Notes: a model not told the origin generated them from the letters alone. Numbered from the stretch's first letter, positions 37,433 to 49,294 are shown. The stretch: DNA of 64,000 nt from Pseudomonas urmiensis (GCF_014268815.2 NZ_JABWRE020000001.1:3043001-3107000); one strand, 5' to 3'. Translations and numbers: made by a program.

Positions 37433-38268
37433 TGCTGACCGTAACCCTTGGGCCGCTGACCATGGCCCTGAACCACCTGTTGCTGCTCGCAGCGCTCGGC
37501 ATTGCCTGCGTGGTCGGTTGGTGGGTCGCCCGGCGCGGCGGGCAAAGTCCTGAGTCGGCGCTGTTCAACCTGTTCCTTTTGGGGTTGCTCGGCGCGCGCC
37601 TAGGCTTCGTTCTGCTCTACTGGCCGATGTACCGCGACGAACCGCTGCAGATCATCGATATTCGCGATGGCGGTTTTCTGTTCTGGGGCGGCCTGGTCGG
37701 GATCGTCCTTGGCACCCTCTGGCAGGGCTGGCGCCAGCCCGGCTTGCGCCAGCCACTGGGCTGGGCGCTGGCCAGTGGCGCACTGTTCTGGGTGCTAGCG
37801 AGCCTGGGTAGCCACCTGTACAGCAAGGGTACCGAGCTGCCTGACCTGACCTTGCGCACCGCCGCTGGCAAATCCATGGCCCTGCACGACTACCGCGGCA
37901 AGCCACTGGTGATCAATATCTGGGCGACCTGGTGCCCGCCGTGCCGACGTGAAATGCCGGTGCTCCAGCAAGCCCAGCACGACTATCCGCATGTGACCTT
38001 CTTGTTCGTCAACCAGGGCGAGACACCAGAGAACGTCAGCACCTTTTTGGCAACCACTGGCCTGAGCCTGACCCACGTCCTGTTCGATGGCAGCGGCCTA
38101 CTGGCCCAGCGGGTCGGCTCCATGGCCCTGCCCACCACTTTGTTCTACAACGCCGAAGGGCGACTGGTCGGCAGCCACCTGGGTGAACTGTCCCGCGCCA
38201 GCCTGCACCACGCCCTGGAACCCTTCGAGCGGGCCAACCCGCCCGCCTCTGCCGTAAAAGGAAATTGA
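37432..38268 (+). CDS. Lgt-like membrane domain fused to TlpA-type thioredoxin
   Basis: 278 residues in two parts. The N-terminal third (about residues 10-125) has four hydrophobic helices; GARLGFVLLYWPMY and GGFLFWGGLVGIVLG recall prolipoprotein diacylglyceryl transferase. The rest is a periplasmic TlpA/ResA thioredoxin fold with WATWCPPCRREMP and a cis-proline (ALPTTLFY). The N-part is too short to be a full Lgt, so it is probably an anchor or a quinone/thiol relay. The start codon shares one base with the dsbD stop. It likely receives electrons from DsbD. Confidence 0.9.
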   Translation: MLTVTLGPLTMALNHLLLLAALGIACVVGWWVARRGGQSPESALFNLFLLGLLGARLGFVLLYWPMYRDEPLQIIDIRDGGFLFWGGLVGIVLGTLWQGWRQPGLRQPLGWALASGALFWVLASLGSHLYSKGTELPDLTLRTAAGKSMALHDYRGKPLVINIWATWCPPCRREMPVLQQAQHDYPHVTFLFVNQGETPENVSTFLATTGLSLTHVLFDGSGLLAQRVGSMALPTTLFYNAEGRLVGSHLGELSRASLHHALEPFERANPPASAVKGN

Positions 38269-38269
38269 C

Positions 38270-39028
38270 ATGCGATTGAATGCGCTCCTGCCACTGACCC
38301 TCGCCCTGCTGGCAGCCCCGCTGCTGCACGCCGAGGAACTGCCCCAGGCAATCAAGCAACTACAAGCCAAGGGCGCAGTGATCAAGGGTAGCTTCGACGC
38401 GCCCAACGGCCTGCGCGGCTATGCCGCTGAATACCAGAACAACGGCATTGCCCTGTACCTGACACCCGACGGCAAGCATGTACTGGTCGGCAGTCTGTTC
38501 GACGAGCAGGGCCAGGACCTCAGCGCCGAGCCGCTGGAAAAGCTGGTGTATGCGCCGATGAGCAAGGCCATCTGGGCGAAAATGGAGAAGACCGCCTGGA
38601 TCGCCGACGGCAAGCCCGACGCACCGCGCACTGTGTATCTGTTCAGCGACCCCAACTGCCCTTACTGCAACATGTTCTGGCAGCAGGCACGCCCTTGGGT
38701 CGAGTCTGGCAAGGTGCAGTTACGTCACATCATGGTCGGCATCATTCGCGAGGACAGCCCTGGCAAATCGGCTGCGCTACTGGCCGCCAAAGACCCGGCC
38801 AAGGCGCTGCAACAGCATGAGAAAGCCGGCAAAGCCAGCAGCCTCAAAGCCTTGGATAAAATCCCCGAGAACGTGCAGAAACAGCTCGACAGCAACCTGG
38901 CATTGATGGAAGAACTGGGGCTGGCAGCCACCCCGGCCATCTTCTACCTGGACGAACAGGGACGCCTGCAAAGCCAGCAAGGCGCCCCACGCCCGGAAAC
39001 GCTCGGCAAGATCCTCGGCAAGCGCTGA
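38270..39028 (+). CDS. dsbG: Thiol:disulfide interchange protein DsbG
   Basis: 252 residues. A signal peptide (MRLNALLPLTLALLAAPLLH) is followed by an N-terminal dimerisation domain and a thioredoxin domain with the active-site motif CPYC in SDPNCPYCNMF. The cis-proline region is AATPAIFYLDEQG. DsbG rescues sulfenylated or mis-bonded periplasmic proteins and is kept reduced by DsbD, encoded two genes upstream. It starts one base after the tlpA stop, with AGGA 9 bases before the ATG. Confidence 0.95.
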   Translation: MRLNALLPLTLALLAAPLLHAEELPQAIKQLQAKGAVIKGSFDAPNGLRGYAAEYQNNGIALYLTPDGKHVLVGSLFDEQGQDLSAEPLEKLVYAPMSKAIWAKMEKTAWIADGKPDAPRTVYLFSDPNCPYCNMFWQQARPWVESGKVQLRHIMVGIIREDSPGKSAALLAAKDPAKALQQHEKAGKASSLKALDKIPENVQKQLDSNLALMEELGLAATPAIFYLDEQGRLQSQQGAPRPETLGKILGKR

Positions 39029-39040
39029 GTCAGCGCGTGA

Positions 39041-40117
39041 TCAAGCCGCGCCATTACGCGGCTTGAGATCGAGCCTGCGCAAATGGCAGGTAACTTCCTC
39101 GCGGTCGTGATACAGCTGTTTGCAGGCGATCGAAACCTTGATCTTGCGCGCCTTGAAGCCCTCCTCGATACGATCGAGCAAGCGCCGCACCTCGACGTAG
39201 CGCTGCTTCATCGGCAGCTTGAGGTTGACCACCGCCTCACGACACAACCCCTCACCCAGCCATGTCTCGATCAGCGCCGCACTGCGCGCAGGCTTCTCGA
39301 CGATATCGCAGACCATCCAGTCGACCATCTGCTTGGGCTGCCAGGTAAAGCCATCAGCCATCAAATGCTGCACCAGGCCAGTGTCCATCAAGCTTTCAGC
39401 CATCGGGCCATTGTCGATGGCGGTCACCAGCATGCCGCGCTTGACCAGCTGGTAGGTCCAGCCACCTGGCGATGCGCCAAGGTCGACCCCGGTCATGTCA
39501 TCGTGCAGGCGCAGCTCCCACTGATCCCGCGGGATGAACTGATGCCATGCCTCTTCCAGCTTGAGCGTCGAACGGCTCGGCGCTTCCCGGGGGAACTTCA
39601 AGCGCGGGATACCCATCGGCCACAGCGCGCAATTGTTCGCCTCCGATACACCGACAAACACCCGGCGACCACTGATGAAGGTCAGCAGCAAGCGCGGACG
39701 GTTGGCGTCGTCGACCAAGCGCCCAGCCTTTTCCAGGGCTTTGCGCAGTGGCACTTCAAACTTGCGGCAGAAGGTCGACAGCTCCTTGCCGTCGTTGCTG
39801 TCGACCACTTCCAGCCACAGGCTACCGGCAACCGGCGCATCCGCCAGGTGTTCGAGCAGCACGCTGATGCGGTCGGTTTCTGGCAACTCGACAAAACTGC
39901 CGCGCGCCCACTGGCGCGGGAAAATCAACTGCGTGAAGCGCAGTTCACGCATCAGGCGCTCGGCACCGTCCGGCTCGGTGCAGACAAACTCGGCGCAAGC
40001 GCTCTGCGGCTTGCCCTTGGCGTAGCCAGCAACGCCCAGGCGGGCGGCGTGTTCGCTGATCTCGGCGCAAACCTCGCCCTCGAAACCGGGCCGGCAATGC
40101 ATGAACAGGGTATTCAT
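39041..40117 (-). CDS. rlmM: 23S rRNA 2'-O-ribose methyltransferase (C2498)
   Basis: 358 residues. It methylates C2498 of 23S rRNA. The N-terminal THUMP-like domain precedes a Rossmann methyltransferase with the SAM motif DLGASPGGWTYQLVKRG. The catalytic Lys/Asp region is seen in DWMVCDIVEKP and VVNLKLPMKQRY. The length equals the family's. It is convergent with dsbG and divergent from acnA. Confidence 0.96.
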   Translation of the reverse strand: MNTLFMHCRPGFEGEVCAEISEHAARLGVAGYAKGKPQSACAEFVCTEPDGAERLMRELRFTQLIFPRQWARGSFVELPETDRISVLLEHLADAPVAGSLWLEVVDSNDGKELSTFCRKFEVPLRKALEKAGRLVDDANRPRLLLTFISGRRVFVGVSEANNCALWPMGIPRLKFPREAPSRSTLKLEEAWHQFIPRDQWELRLHDDMTGVDLGASPGGWTYQLVKRGMLVTAIDNGPMAESLMDTGLVQHLMADGFTWQPKQMVDWMVCDIVEKPARSAALIETWLGEGLCREAVVNLKLPMKQRYVEVRRLLDRIEEGFKARKIKVSIACKQLYHDREEVTCHLRRLDLKPRNGAA

Positions 40118-40360
40118 TTCTCACTCCACATCGCTGGCGGGTACCGCCAGCCTTGATCCAGCGCACGTCACGCACCGGCAGGGCGGCGATGATAAAGGAA
40201 GATCGGAACCTGCGACATGCCCCGCCTGTCCAGTACAGGGTCGGGACCGGGAAATCGGTCTAACCTGACCATTCAGCCAGGTCCGTACCGTGCGGACCGG
40301 TACAGAGCGGTGACACCGGCCTTCACGAGGGGCCGGGCACCGGCGCAGAAGGAGTTGGCA

Positions 40361-43102
<2,742 letters not shown>

Positions 43103-43108
43103 GCCTTA

Positions 43109-43129
43109 AGGGGGCGCGCTGCGCCCCCT
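43109..43129 (+). terminator. Hairpin after acnA, possible terminator
   Basis: AGGGGGCGC (43109-43117) and GCGCCCCCT (43121-43129) form a perfect stem 6 bases after the acnA stop. A T run is missing, so it may only stabilise the 3' end or act with Rho. Confidence 0.5.
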
Positions 43130-43315
43130 GTCCCCGCCCCAAATCGGCGCCTCGGCGCTGGCCCTTGCCTGGGCAATGCGTCATGATCCGACCAGAGCGT
43201 CAGAAATCTGGAATAATTCAGTAACATTGCCGCCAACTGCTGCAAAAAGCACGTGTTTGCTACTTTACGTGAGCAACCGAGCCCTTGCGCCAGATCAACT
43301 AAGTTAAATATTCAT

Positions 43316-43342
43316 TCAATAAAACCAGAGGCTTGCCGATAC
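43316..43342 (+). promoter_or_regulatory. FliA (sigma-28) promoter of aer
   Basis: TCAA (43316-43319), 15 bases, GCCGATAC (43335-43342), 30 bases before the aer ATG. The elements and spacing are identical to those upstream of cheV. Confidence 0.8.
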
Positions 43343-43372
43343 CCATCGAAAGCCTTGCGGACCTGACGACCC

Positions 43373-44938
43373 ATGCGTAACAACCAGCCGATTACCCAGA
43401 GAGAACGGACTTTCCCTGCACAACAGCGGTTGATCTCCACCACCAACGCCAAGGGTGTGATCACCTACTGCAACGATGCGTTCATCGAGATCAGCGGTTT
43501 CTCTCGCGAGGAGCTGACCGGTGCTGCGCACAACCTGGTGCGTCACCCTGACGTGCCGCCTGCGGTGTTTGCCCACATGTGGCAGACCCTCAAGCAGGGC
43601 CTGCCGTGGATGGGCATCGTCAAGAACCGCTGCAAGTCTGGCGATCACTACTGGGTCAACGCCTACGTCACGCCGATCTTCGATAACAATCAGGTGGTCG
43701 GCTACGAATCGGTGCGGGTCAAGCCTACTGCCGAACAGATCCGCCGCGCCGAAGCGTTGTACCAGCGCATCAACCAGGGCAAGTCGGCGATACCGCGCCG
43801 CGATAAGTGGCTGCCGGTACTGCAAGACTGGCTGCCGTTCATCCTGGTCAGCCAGGTCGGCTTCCTGATAGGAAACTGGCTGGGGCATTCCTGGGGCTTC
43901 GCCCTGGCTGCGGGCCTCTCGGTACCGCTCGGCCTGCTCGGTCTGAGCTGGCAGCAGCGCGGCCTCAAGCGGCTGCTGCGCCTGGCCGAACAAACCACCT
44001 CCGATCCGTTGATCGCGCAGATGTTCACCGACAGCCGGGGCGTACAGGCCCGCCTGGAAATGGCCATGCTCAGCCAGGACGCGCGGATGAAGACCTGCCT
44101 GACACGCCTGCAAGACAGTGCCGAACACCTCAGCGATCAGGCCCGTCAGTCCGATGCGTTGGCGCACAAGAGCTCCTCGGGCCTGGAACGTCAACGGGTG
44201 GAGACCGAACAGGTCGCCGCCGCCGTCAACCAGATGGCCGCCACCACCCAGGAAGTGGCCAACCACGTGCAGCGCACGGCCGATGCCACCCAGGAAGCCA
44301 ATCGCCTGACCAGCCAAGGTCGGCAGATTGCCGGGGAAACCCGCGATGCCATCGAGCGGCTGTCGAGCGCCGTGGGCGAGACCGGCCTGACCGTGACCCA
44401 ACTGGCCAAGGACAGTGACGAGATCGGTGGCGTGGTTGACGTGATCAAAGGCATTGCCGACCAGACCAACCTGCTGGCCCTCAACGCTGCGATCGAAGCC
44501 GCCCGGGCCGGCGAGATGGGCCGCGGCTTTGCCGTAGTCGCCGATGAAGTACGCCAACTTGCGCAACGCACCGCCGAATCCACTGGGCAGATTCACAGCC
44601 TGATCGCCAAGCTGCAGCAGACTGCGAGCAGCGCCGTGCTGACCATGGAGAACGGCCATCGCCAGGCTCAGGAAGGTGTGGAGCGGGTAATGCAGGCCGA
44701 CCAGGCGCTGCTGGGTATCAGCGAAGCGGTGGCCAACATTACCGACATGGCGACCCAGATCGCTGCTGCCACCGAAGAGCAGACCGCCGTGGCCGACGAG
44801 ATCAGCCGCAACATCAGCACCATTGCCGAGCTGGCCGACCAAACCGCCGAGCAGGCGCAGCATTCGGCGCTACTCAGCGAAGAGCTGACCAGTACCGCAG
44901 GTACGCAATACTCGCTGGTAGAGCGCTTCAACCGCTGA
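43373..44938 (+). CDS. aer: Aerotaxis receptor Aer
   Basis: 521 residues. The N-terminal PAS domain (about residues 20-115) starts [20 protein letters not shown] and includes [17 protein letters not shown], the FAD-binding PAS type of Aer. One hydrophobic hairpin (about residues 152-190) anchors it in the membrane; there is no periplasmic domain. The signalling domain has [20 protein letters not shown] and [20 protein letters not shown]. It steers cells by redox state. Its FliA-type promoter ties it to the flagellar regulon. Confidence 0.95.
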   Translation: MRNNQPITQRERTFPAQQRLISTTNAKGVITYCNDAFIEISGFSREELTGAAHNLVRHPDVPPAVFAHMWQTLKQGLPWMGIVKNRCKSGDHYWVNAYVTPIFDNNQVVGYESVRVKPTAEQIRRAEALYQRINQGKSAIPRRDKWLPVLQDWLPFILVSQVGFLIGNWLGHSWGFALAAGLSVPLGLLGLSWQQRGLKRLLRLAEQTTSDPLIAQMFTDSRGVQARLEMAMLSQDARMKTCLTRLQDSAEHLSDQARQSDALAHKSSSGLERQRVETEQVAAAVNQMAATTQEVANHVQRTADATQEANRLTSQGRQIAGETRDAIERLSSAVGETGLTVTQLAKDSDEIGGVVDVIKGIADQTNLLALNAAIEAARAGEMGRGFAVVADEVRQLAQRTAESTGQIHSLIAKLQQTASSAVLTMENGHRQAQEGVERVMQADQALLGISEAVANITDMATQIAAATEEQTAVADEISRNISTIAELADQTAEQAQHSALLSEELTSTAGTQYSLVERFNR

Positions 44939-44956
44939 GCTTGTGGGCCTATAGGC

Positions 44957-45036
44957 GGCCCATCGCAGCGTATAAGCTGGCCCACCTGCGATTTATGTAG
45001 GCGCTGGTTTGTCTGCGATGGGCCGCGAAGCGGCCC
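44957..45036. repeat. Inverted repeat and hairpin between aer and the pseudouridine synthase gene
   Basis: GGCCCATCGCAG (44957-44968) faces CTGCGATGGGCC (45013-45024). A second short stem, GGGCCGC-GAA-GCGGCCC, lies at about 45020-45036. It sits between convergent genes and may end both transcripts. Confidence 0.6.
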
Positions 45037-45061
45037 CCAGAATCAGCGCCGCACCCCCCAT

Positions 45062-45946
45062 CTACCAGTCCAACGCCAACCGGCTCTCAAAATACCGCTC
45101 TTCCCCGCTCAAGGGATCCTCAAAGCGCAGGCTCTGCGCCAGCAGCTTAAGCGGCTGCTGATAGTCATCCTGCACCTCCAGCAACCGCGGGTAGAACGGA
45201 TCGTTACAGATCCCCGCTCCCAGCGCTGCCATGTGCACCCGCAACTGGTGGGTCTTACCCGTCACCGGCGACAAGCCATAGCGCCACAGCTCACCGTTTT
45301 TCTCCAGCACCTGCGCCAGTGTTTCACTGTTGGGCGCCCCCTCTACTTCATGCATGCGAAAGAACGGTTCGCCATGCACCAAACGGCTGCGGTGCACCAA
45401 GGGAAACTCAAGCGCCGGCAACGCCGCAGCAATGGCCTGGTAACGTTTGTCGATGCGCCGCTCGGGGAACAGCCGCTGGTAGGCACCGCGAGTCTGCGGG
45501 TTAGCCGAAAACAGCACCAAACCTGCGGTATGCCGATCGATGCGGTGCAGTGGCACCAGGTGCGGGTTATCCAAACGGCGGATCAGCCGGCGCAGCAGCG
45601 TCTGCTCGACGTACTCTCCGGTGGGGGTCACCGGGAGAAAATGCGGTTTGTCGGCCACCACCAGATGATCGTCCAGATGCAGGATGGTTTCTTCTACCGG
45701 GATCGGCTTCTCATTGGGCACTTCGCGAAAATAATGCAGGCGCATACCGCGACGATACGCCAGGTCTGCCTGGATGGCCTGGCCCTGGGCATCGAGCACC
45801 CGTCCCCTGGCAAAGCGATCAAGCCACTGTTCACGAGCGATGCCCTTGAAGTGATCACACAAACATTCGAGTACGGTTGGCCAATTTCCCGGAGGAAGGC
45901 AGACGGTACTGGCTTGCTGATGGGCGGGGTCGAACGGTGTGGTCAT
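45062..45946 (-). CDS. RNA pseudouridine synthase, RluA family
   Basis: 294 residues. The catalytic motif is HRIDRHTAGLVLFS (Asp in HRIDR), and the family's conserved KPHFLPVTP, YQAI and GKTHQLRVHMAALG are present. There is no N-terminal S4 domain. It converts uridine to pseudouridine in rRNA or tRNA; the exact target is not clear, so no symbol is given. The ATG at 45946 is the first with a fitting N-terminus. Confidence 0.92.
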   Translation of the reverse strand: MTTPFDPAHQQASTVCLPPGNWPTVLECLCDHFKGIAREQWLDRFARGRVLDAQGQAIQADLAYRRGMRLHYFREVPNEKPIPVEETILHLDDHLVVADKPHFLPVTPTGEYVEQTLLRRLIRRLDNPHLVPLHRIDRHTAGLVLFSANPQTRGAYQRLFPERRIDKRYQAIAAALPALEFPLVHRSRLVHGEPFFRMHEVEGAPNSETLAQVLEKNGELWRYGLSPVTGKTHQLRVHMAALGAGICNDPFYPRLLEVQDDYQQPLKLLAQSLRFEDPLSGEERYFESRLALDW

Positions 45947-45996
45947 GACAGGCTCGTGCAATCGAGGGGTTGCCATTATCCCCCAAGCCCCGGCCC

Positions 45997-46302
45997 TCAA
46001 CCAGCCTCGGCGGTTTCGCAGCGCGCCTTGAGCCAGCGCAGCACCTGCACAGCCTCCCAGCGGCCGGAATCATAGAGCGCATAAACCTGGCCCTGATAGC
46101 CCACCACATCCAGTGGCCGGTGAAACCCGGCACGCTGGAACAAGGCCTCGATTTCAGCGAAGCAGGTGTTGAAATGGACTTTGCCGAAAGGCGTTCGGTC
46201 ATCAGTCACCAAGCCTTCGAGGCGCAGCTCCAGCACGGCGTCACCCACCTTCTGCGGGGACATCCGATTGACGCTGTACTTCAATTGCTCGACGTTGAGC
46301 AT
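45997..46302 (-). CDS. Conserved hypothetical protein
   Basis: 101 residues, start MLNVEQLKYSVNRMSPQKVG, with GGGGTGG before the ATG. It is soluble, with mixed alpha/beta pattern and the segment GYQGQVYALYDSGRWEAVQVL. I recall similar proteins in this place in pseudomonads, but I do not recognise a family with a known role. The pseudouridine synthase follows 50 bases downstream on the same strand, so they may be one transcript. Confidence 0.75.
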   Translation of the reverse strand: MLNVEQLKYSVNRMSPQKVGDAVLELRLEGLVTDDRTPFGKVHFNTCFAEIEALFQRAGFHRPLDVVGYQGQVYALYDSGRWEAVQVLRWLKARCETAEAG

Positions 46303-46372
46303 CGGCCACCCCAATACTGTATTTATATACAGCATACGGAGTTACCTGCGGTTGCGTCAAATCAAGCCATCG

Positions 46373-46609
46373 CTACTGCAGGAAGGCCACTACCTGTTCA
46401 GCATCGAACGGCCAGCGCAGCTCGCCACCGTTATCACAACGACGCAGCACCGGAATGATCAAACCATAGCGTTCGAATAACGATTCATCGTCGGCGATGT
46501 CGATAAGCTCCACCAACAAGCCGTGTTCGACAAAGGGCATCAGCACCGCTTCGGCCACTTCACACAAGTGGCAACCGAGGGTGCTGAACAGTTGGCATTC
46601 AGGCAGCAT
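46373..46609 (-). CDS. Glutaredoxin-like protein (DUF836)
   Basis: 78 residues with a thioredoxin fold. The redox motif is CHLC in FSTLGCHLCEVAEAV; the cis-proline is in GLIIPVLRR. This is the small glutaredoxin family DUF836. GGGA lies 10 bases before the ATG. The next gene on the same strand is the conserved hypothetical 70 bases downstream; the amt gene is upstream on the same strand. Confidence 0.9.
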   Translation of the reverse strand: MLPECQLFSTLGCHLCEVAEAVLMPFVEHGLLVELIDIADDESLFERYGLIIPVLRRCDNGGELRWPFDAEQVVAFLQ

Positions 46610-46681
46610 GGCAAGTCCCGCGCAAGCTGTGGAGGGATGCTTATTTTAGGTCCACAGCGCGCGAAGTGCACCTGACCACGA

Positions 46682-47890
46682 TCAATCCTGGCTGGTTGCG
46701 CCAATCCGATGCAGCGACAGGTCAGCCCCCTGGAACTCCTCTTCATGGCTCAAGCGCAAGCCATGCACCGCCTTGATCAGGCCATACACGGCAAAGCCCC
46801 CGAGCAATGCCACCAGCACACCTGCCAGGCTGCCCAGCAGCTGGCTGACCAGACTGACGCCACCCAAGCCACCCAGACTAGCCTGGCCAAAGATGCCACA
46901 GGCGATGCCACCCCATACCCCGCACAGCCCATGCAACGGCCAGACCCCAAGCACATCGTCGATCTTCCAGCGATTCTGCGCAGCGGTGAAGCACCAGACG
47001 AACAGCACCCCCGCTACCAGGCCAGTGGCCAAAGCGCCTAGCGGATGCATCAGGTCGGACCCAGCGCAAATCGCTACCAAGCCGGCCAGCGGCCCGTTGT
47101 GCAAAAAACCTGGGTCGTTGCGACCTGCCCACAACGCGGCCAGCGTGCCGCCGACCATGGCCATCAGCGAATTGATCGCCACCAGGCCGCTGATGCCCTG
47201 CAGGCTTTGCGCACTCATCACGTTGAAGCCAAACCAGCCAATGATCAGAATCCACGAGCCCAGCGCCAGGAAGGGGATACTCGACGGCGCAAACGCCACC
47301 AGGCGGCCATCGCGATAGCGCCCGCGGCGCGCCCCCAGCAACAGCACCGCCGCCAGCGCCAGCCACCCGCCCATCGCGTGCACCACAACCGACCCGGCGA
47401 AGTCATGGAACGGTGCCCCAAAGCGCGCCTGCAGCCAGGCCTGGATGCCCAGATTGCCATTCCACACGATGCCTTCGAAGAACGGATAAACCAACGCCAC
47501 GATCAACGCCGTGGCACACAACTGCGGGGCAAAGCGGGCACGTTCAGCAATGCCCCCGGAAATGATTGCCGGTATGGCTGCGGCAAAGGTAATCAGGAAG
47601 AAGCATTTGACCAGGCCATAGCCGTGATCGCTGGCGAGCTGCGCAGCTGGCTGCAGGAAGCTCACGCCATAGGCGATCCAGTAGCCGACGAAGAAGTACA
47701 CCAGGGCCGACACGGCGAAGTCGCTGAGGATCTTCGACAAGGCATTGACCTGGTTCTTATGGCGCACCGTGCCGACTTCAAGAAACGCAAAGCCGGCATG
47801 CATCGCCAGGACCAGGATGGCCCCCAGCAGAAGGAACAGGGTGTTGGAGCCATGGACCAGGGAGTCCATCGCGCTGTGCATGTTTTCCAT
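46682..47890 (-). CDS. Ammonium transporter, Amt family
   Basis: 402 residues with about eleven membrane helices. Family signatures seen are HAGFAFLEVGTVRHKN, VYPFFEGIVWNG, HAMGGWLALAAVLLLGARRG and GVWGGIACGIFG. The pore His is in FAGSVVVHAMGG. It moves ammonium across the inner membrane when nitrogen is short. No glnK gene accompanies it, so it is not the classic glnK-amtB pair. Start choice is uncertain: ATGs at 47890 and 47881 compete. An NtrC-like site lies 55 bases upstream. Confidence 0.92.
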   Translation of the reverse strand: MENMHSAMDSLVHGSNTLFLLLGAILVLAMHAGFAFLEVGTVRHKNQVNALSKILSDFAVSALVYFFVGYWIAYGVSFLQPAAQLASDHGYGLVKCFFLITFAAAIPAIISGGIAERARFAPQLCATALIVALVYPFFEGIVWNGNLGIQAWLQARFGAPFHDFAGSVVVHAMGGWLALAAVLLLGARRGRYRDGRLVAFAPSSIPFLALGSWILIIGWFGFNVMSAQSLQGISGLVAINSLMAMVGGTLAALWAGRNDPGFLHNGPLAGLVAICAGSDLMHPLGALATGLVAGVLFVWCFTAAQNRWKIDDVLGVWPLHGLCGVWGGIACGIFGQASLGGLGGVSLVSQLLGSLAGVLVALLGGFAVYGLIKAVHGLRLSHEEEFQGADLSLHRIGATSQD

Positions 47891-48193
47891 GAGGTAGGCA
47901 GACCTGCTGAAAAAGCACCAGGACAGTTCAAGAACCTGCATCCCTGCACCGAATCGGTGCCCACTCCCCTGCCCCGTTTCGGTGAGGCGAGCAGAGCGTG
48001 CGTGGTTTTTTCTTGGGTTTGTCGTGGATTGGGTTAAGGTTTAGCGGTATCCGCGGGCGTGGCGCACGAATTGGGCGCACAGGCGCTCGGCTGCGCCCCC
48101 AGACGTAGCAAGCGCCATACCAGCAACTGGCACTGAACCTTCATTGCACCGCGTCACTCGAATTAACCACACACATCAACAGGGAGAGATCCA
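47891..48193. other. Divergent promoter region of amt and the ElaB-type cluster
   Basis: About 300 bases. The left part holds the NtrC-like dyad (47945-47961) and a weak sigma-54-like element (47905-47920, minus strand) with GG and GC 10 bases apart. The right part carries the promoter of the rightward cluster. No gene is seen. Confidence 0.55.
47945..47961. promoter_or_regulatory. NtrC-type binding site upstream of amt
   Basis: TGCACCGAATCGGTGCC: a perfect 7-base dyad (GCACCGA/TCGGTGC) in the form TGCACC-N5-GGTGCA known for NtrC. It stands upstream of an ammonium transporter, a classic NtrC target. Confidence 0.7.
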
Positions 48194-48508
48194 ATGGCCA
48201 GCAAATCGGCAAAGACTGCTCAAGAGATATTGATGGCTGACTTCCAGGCACTGGTGCGCGACACCGAAAAACTGCTCGCTGACACCGCCAACCTGGCCGG
48301 TGACCAGGCTGATGAGCTGCGCGAGCAGATCCACGAGCGCCTCGAGCAGGCCCGCGAAAGCCTGCAGCTGACCCAGGATTCGGTGCGCGTGCGTGGCCAG
48401 GCGGCAATGGCCAGTGCCGAAGAGTACGTCCAGGAAAACCCGTGGCAGGCCATTGGCATTGCCGCAGGCGTCGGCTTGCTGATCGGCCTGCTGGCCAATC
48501 GGCGCTGA
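48194..48508 (+). CDS. ElaB/YqjD-type protein (DUF883)
   Basis: 104 residues. A long charged helix, rich in Ala, Gln and Glu, fills residues 1-80. A C-terminal membrane anchor (AIGIAAGVGLLIGLLANRR) ends the protein. E. coli ElaB and YqjD of this family bind ribosomes at the membrane in stationary phase. GGGAGA precedes the ATG. It leads a three-gene cluster that resembles the E. coli yqjDEK set. Confidence 0.93.
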   Translation: MASKSAKTAQEILMADFQALVRDTEKLLADTANLAGDQADELREQIHERLEQARESLQLTQDSVRVRGQAAMASAEEYVQENPWQAIGIAAGVGLLIGLLANRR

Positions 48509-48517
48509 GGAGTGCCC

Positions 48518-48892
48518 ATGGATAACGAGGCCATCACAGCTGGCGCCTCTGGCAAACGCCTGGGCGCGGCCATGCTTGGGTTGCTGCACAGCCATATCGA
48601 ACTGTTCGGCATCGAACTGCAAGAGCAGAAAGGTCGCACCCTCAAGCTGCTGCTGTTTGCAGGGTTGGCGCTGGTGTTTGCCTTGTTGCTGCTGACGGCG
48701 CTGTCCGGCTTGCTGCTGGTACTGTTGTGGGACAGCTATCGCCTGGCGGGCATCATCGGGCTGTGTGTGTTCTATGGCGCAGCAACGGTCTACTGCGGCT
48801 TGCGCTTGAAGGCTGCCGTGTTCGATGAATCATCCCCTTTCAGCTCCACCCTCGAGGAGCTCGCCAAGGACAGGGAGCGCCTGTTGCCATGA
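48518..48892 (+). CDS. YqjE-type membrane protein ("phage holin" family)
   Basis: 124 residues with two hydrophobic stretches (about 45-75 and 78-98) and an N-terminal amphipathic helix (GLLHSHIELFGIELQEQKGR). Databases often name this family phage holin, but it is a normal chromosomal YqjE protein, not a phage gene. GGAG lies before the ATG. It sits 9 bases after the DUF883 gene and overlaps the next gene by 4 bases. Confidence 0.9.
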   Translation: MDNEAITAGASGKRLGAAMLGLLHSHIELFGIELQEQKGRTLKLLLFAGLALVFALLLLTALSGLLLVLLWDSYRLAGIIGLCVFYGAATVYCGLRLKAAVFDESSPFSSTLEELAKDRERLLP

Positions 48893-49218
48893 GCCTGCCC
48901 GAACTCCCCAACACCCGTAATCCGCGCGAGCTGCGCAAAGCGTTGCTGCGCCTGCGCCTGGAAATGCACCGCCAGGAAATTCGCCATGAGTCGGCGCAAC
49001 TGCTCGAACCGGTCAGACGCCTGCGCGGCATGGGCGGCTCGTTGCAGGATGGCCTGGGAATCAAGCACGCGCCGTTGTGGGGCCTTGGCGCAGTGGTTGC
49101 GCTGGGTTTCTTGACGGGCAAGGGTGCGCGCAGCGGCAACCTTTCTCGCTTGATGCGTTTGGGCAGTAGCCTGATCCCACTGGTACGCCTATTCCTGCAA
49201 AACGGTCGGCGGCATTGA
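48889..49218 (+). CDS. YqjK-like small protein
   Basis: 109 residues, start MSLPELPNTRNPRELRKALL, overlapping the YqjE stop (ATGA). It has a basic, helical N-terminal half (RLRLEMHRQEIRHESAQLLE) and a weakly hydrophobic segment near the middle (GLGAVVALGFLTG). By position and make-up it is the third partner of the YqjD/YqjE set. Function unknown. Confidence 0.8.
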   Translation: MSLPELPNTRNPRELRKALLRLRLEMHRQEIRHESAQLLEPVRRLRGMGGSLQDGLGIKHAPLWGLGAVVALGFLTGKGARSGNLSRLMRLGSSLIPLVRLFLQNGRRH

Positions 49219-49294
49219 TCAGTTGCGCCCGCCGCTTGCGCGGGCGCCGCTGAAACAGGAAGCTATGGCGATTATCCGACGGGAGAAATGAGCC

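Noticed and set aside
43250..43372. ANR box upstream of aer
   Set aside because: Aer is often oxygen-controlled, so I looked for TTGAT-N4-ATCAA. The AT-rich stretch has only a partial half-site, and the FliA element explains the promoter.
48518..48892. "Phage holin" as a sign of prophage
   Set aside because: It is a YqjE-type chromosomal gene between a DUF883 gene and a YqjK-like gene. No phage gene is near.
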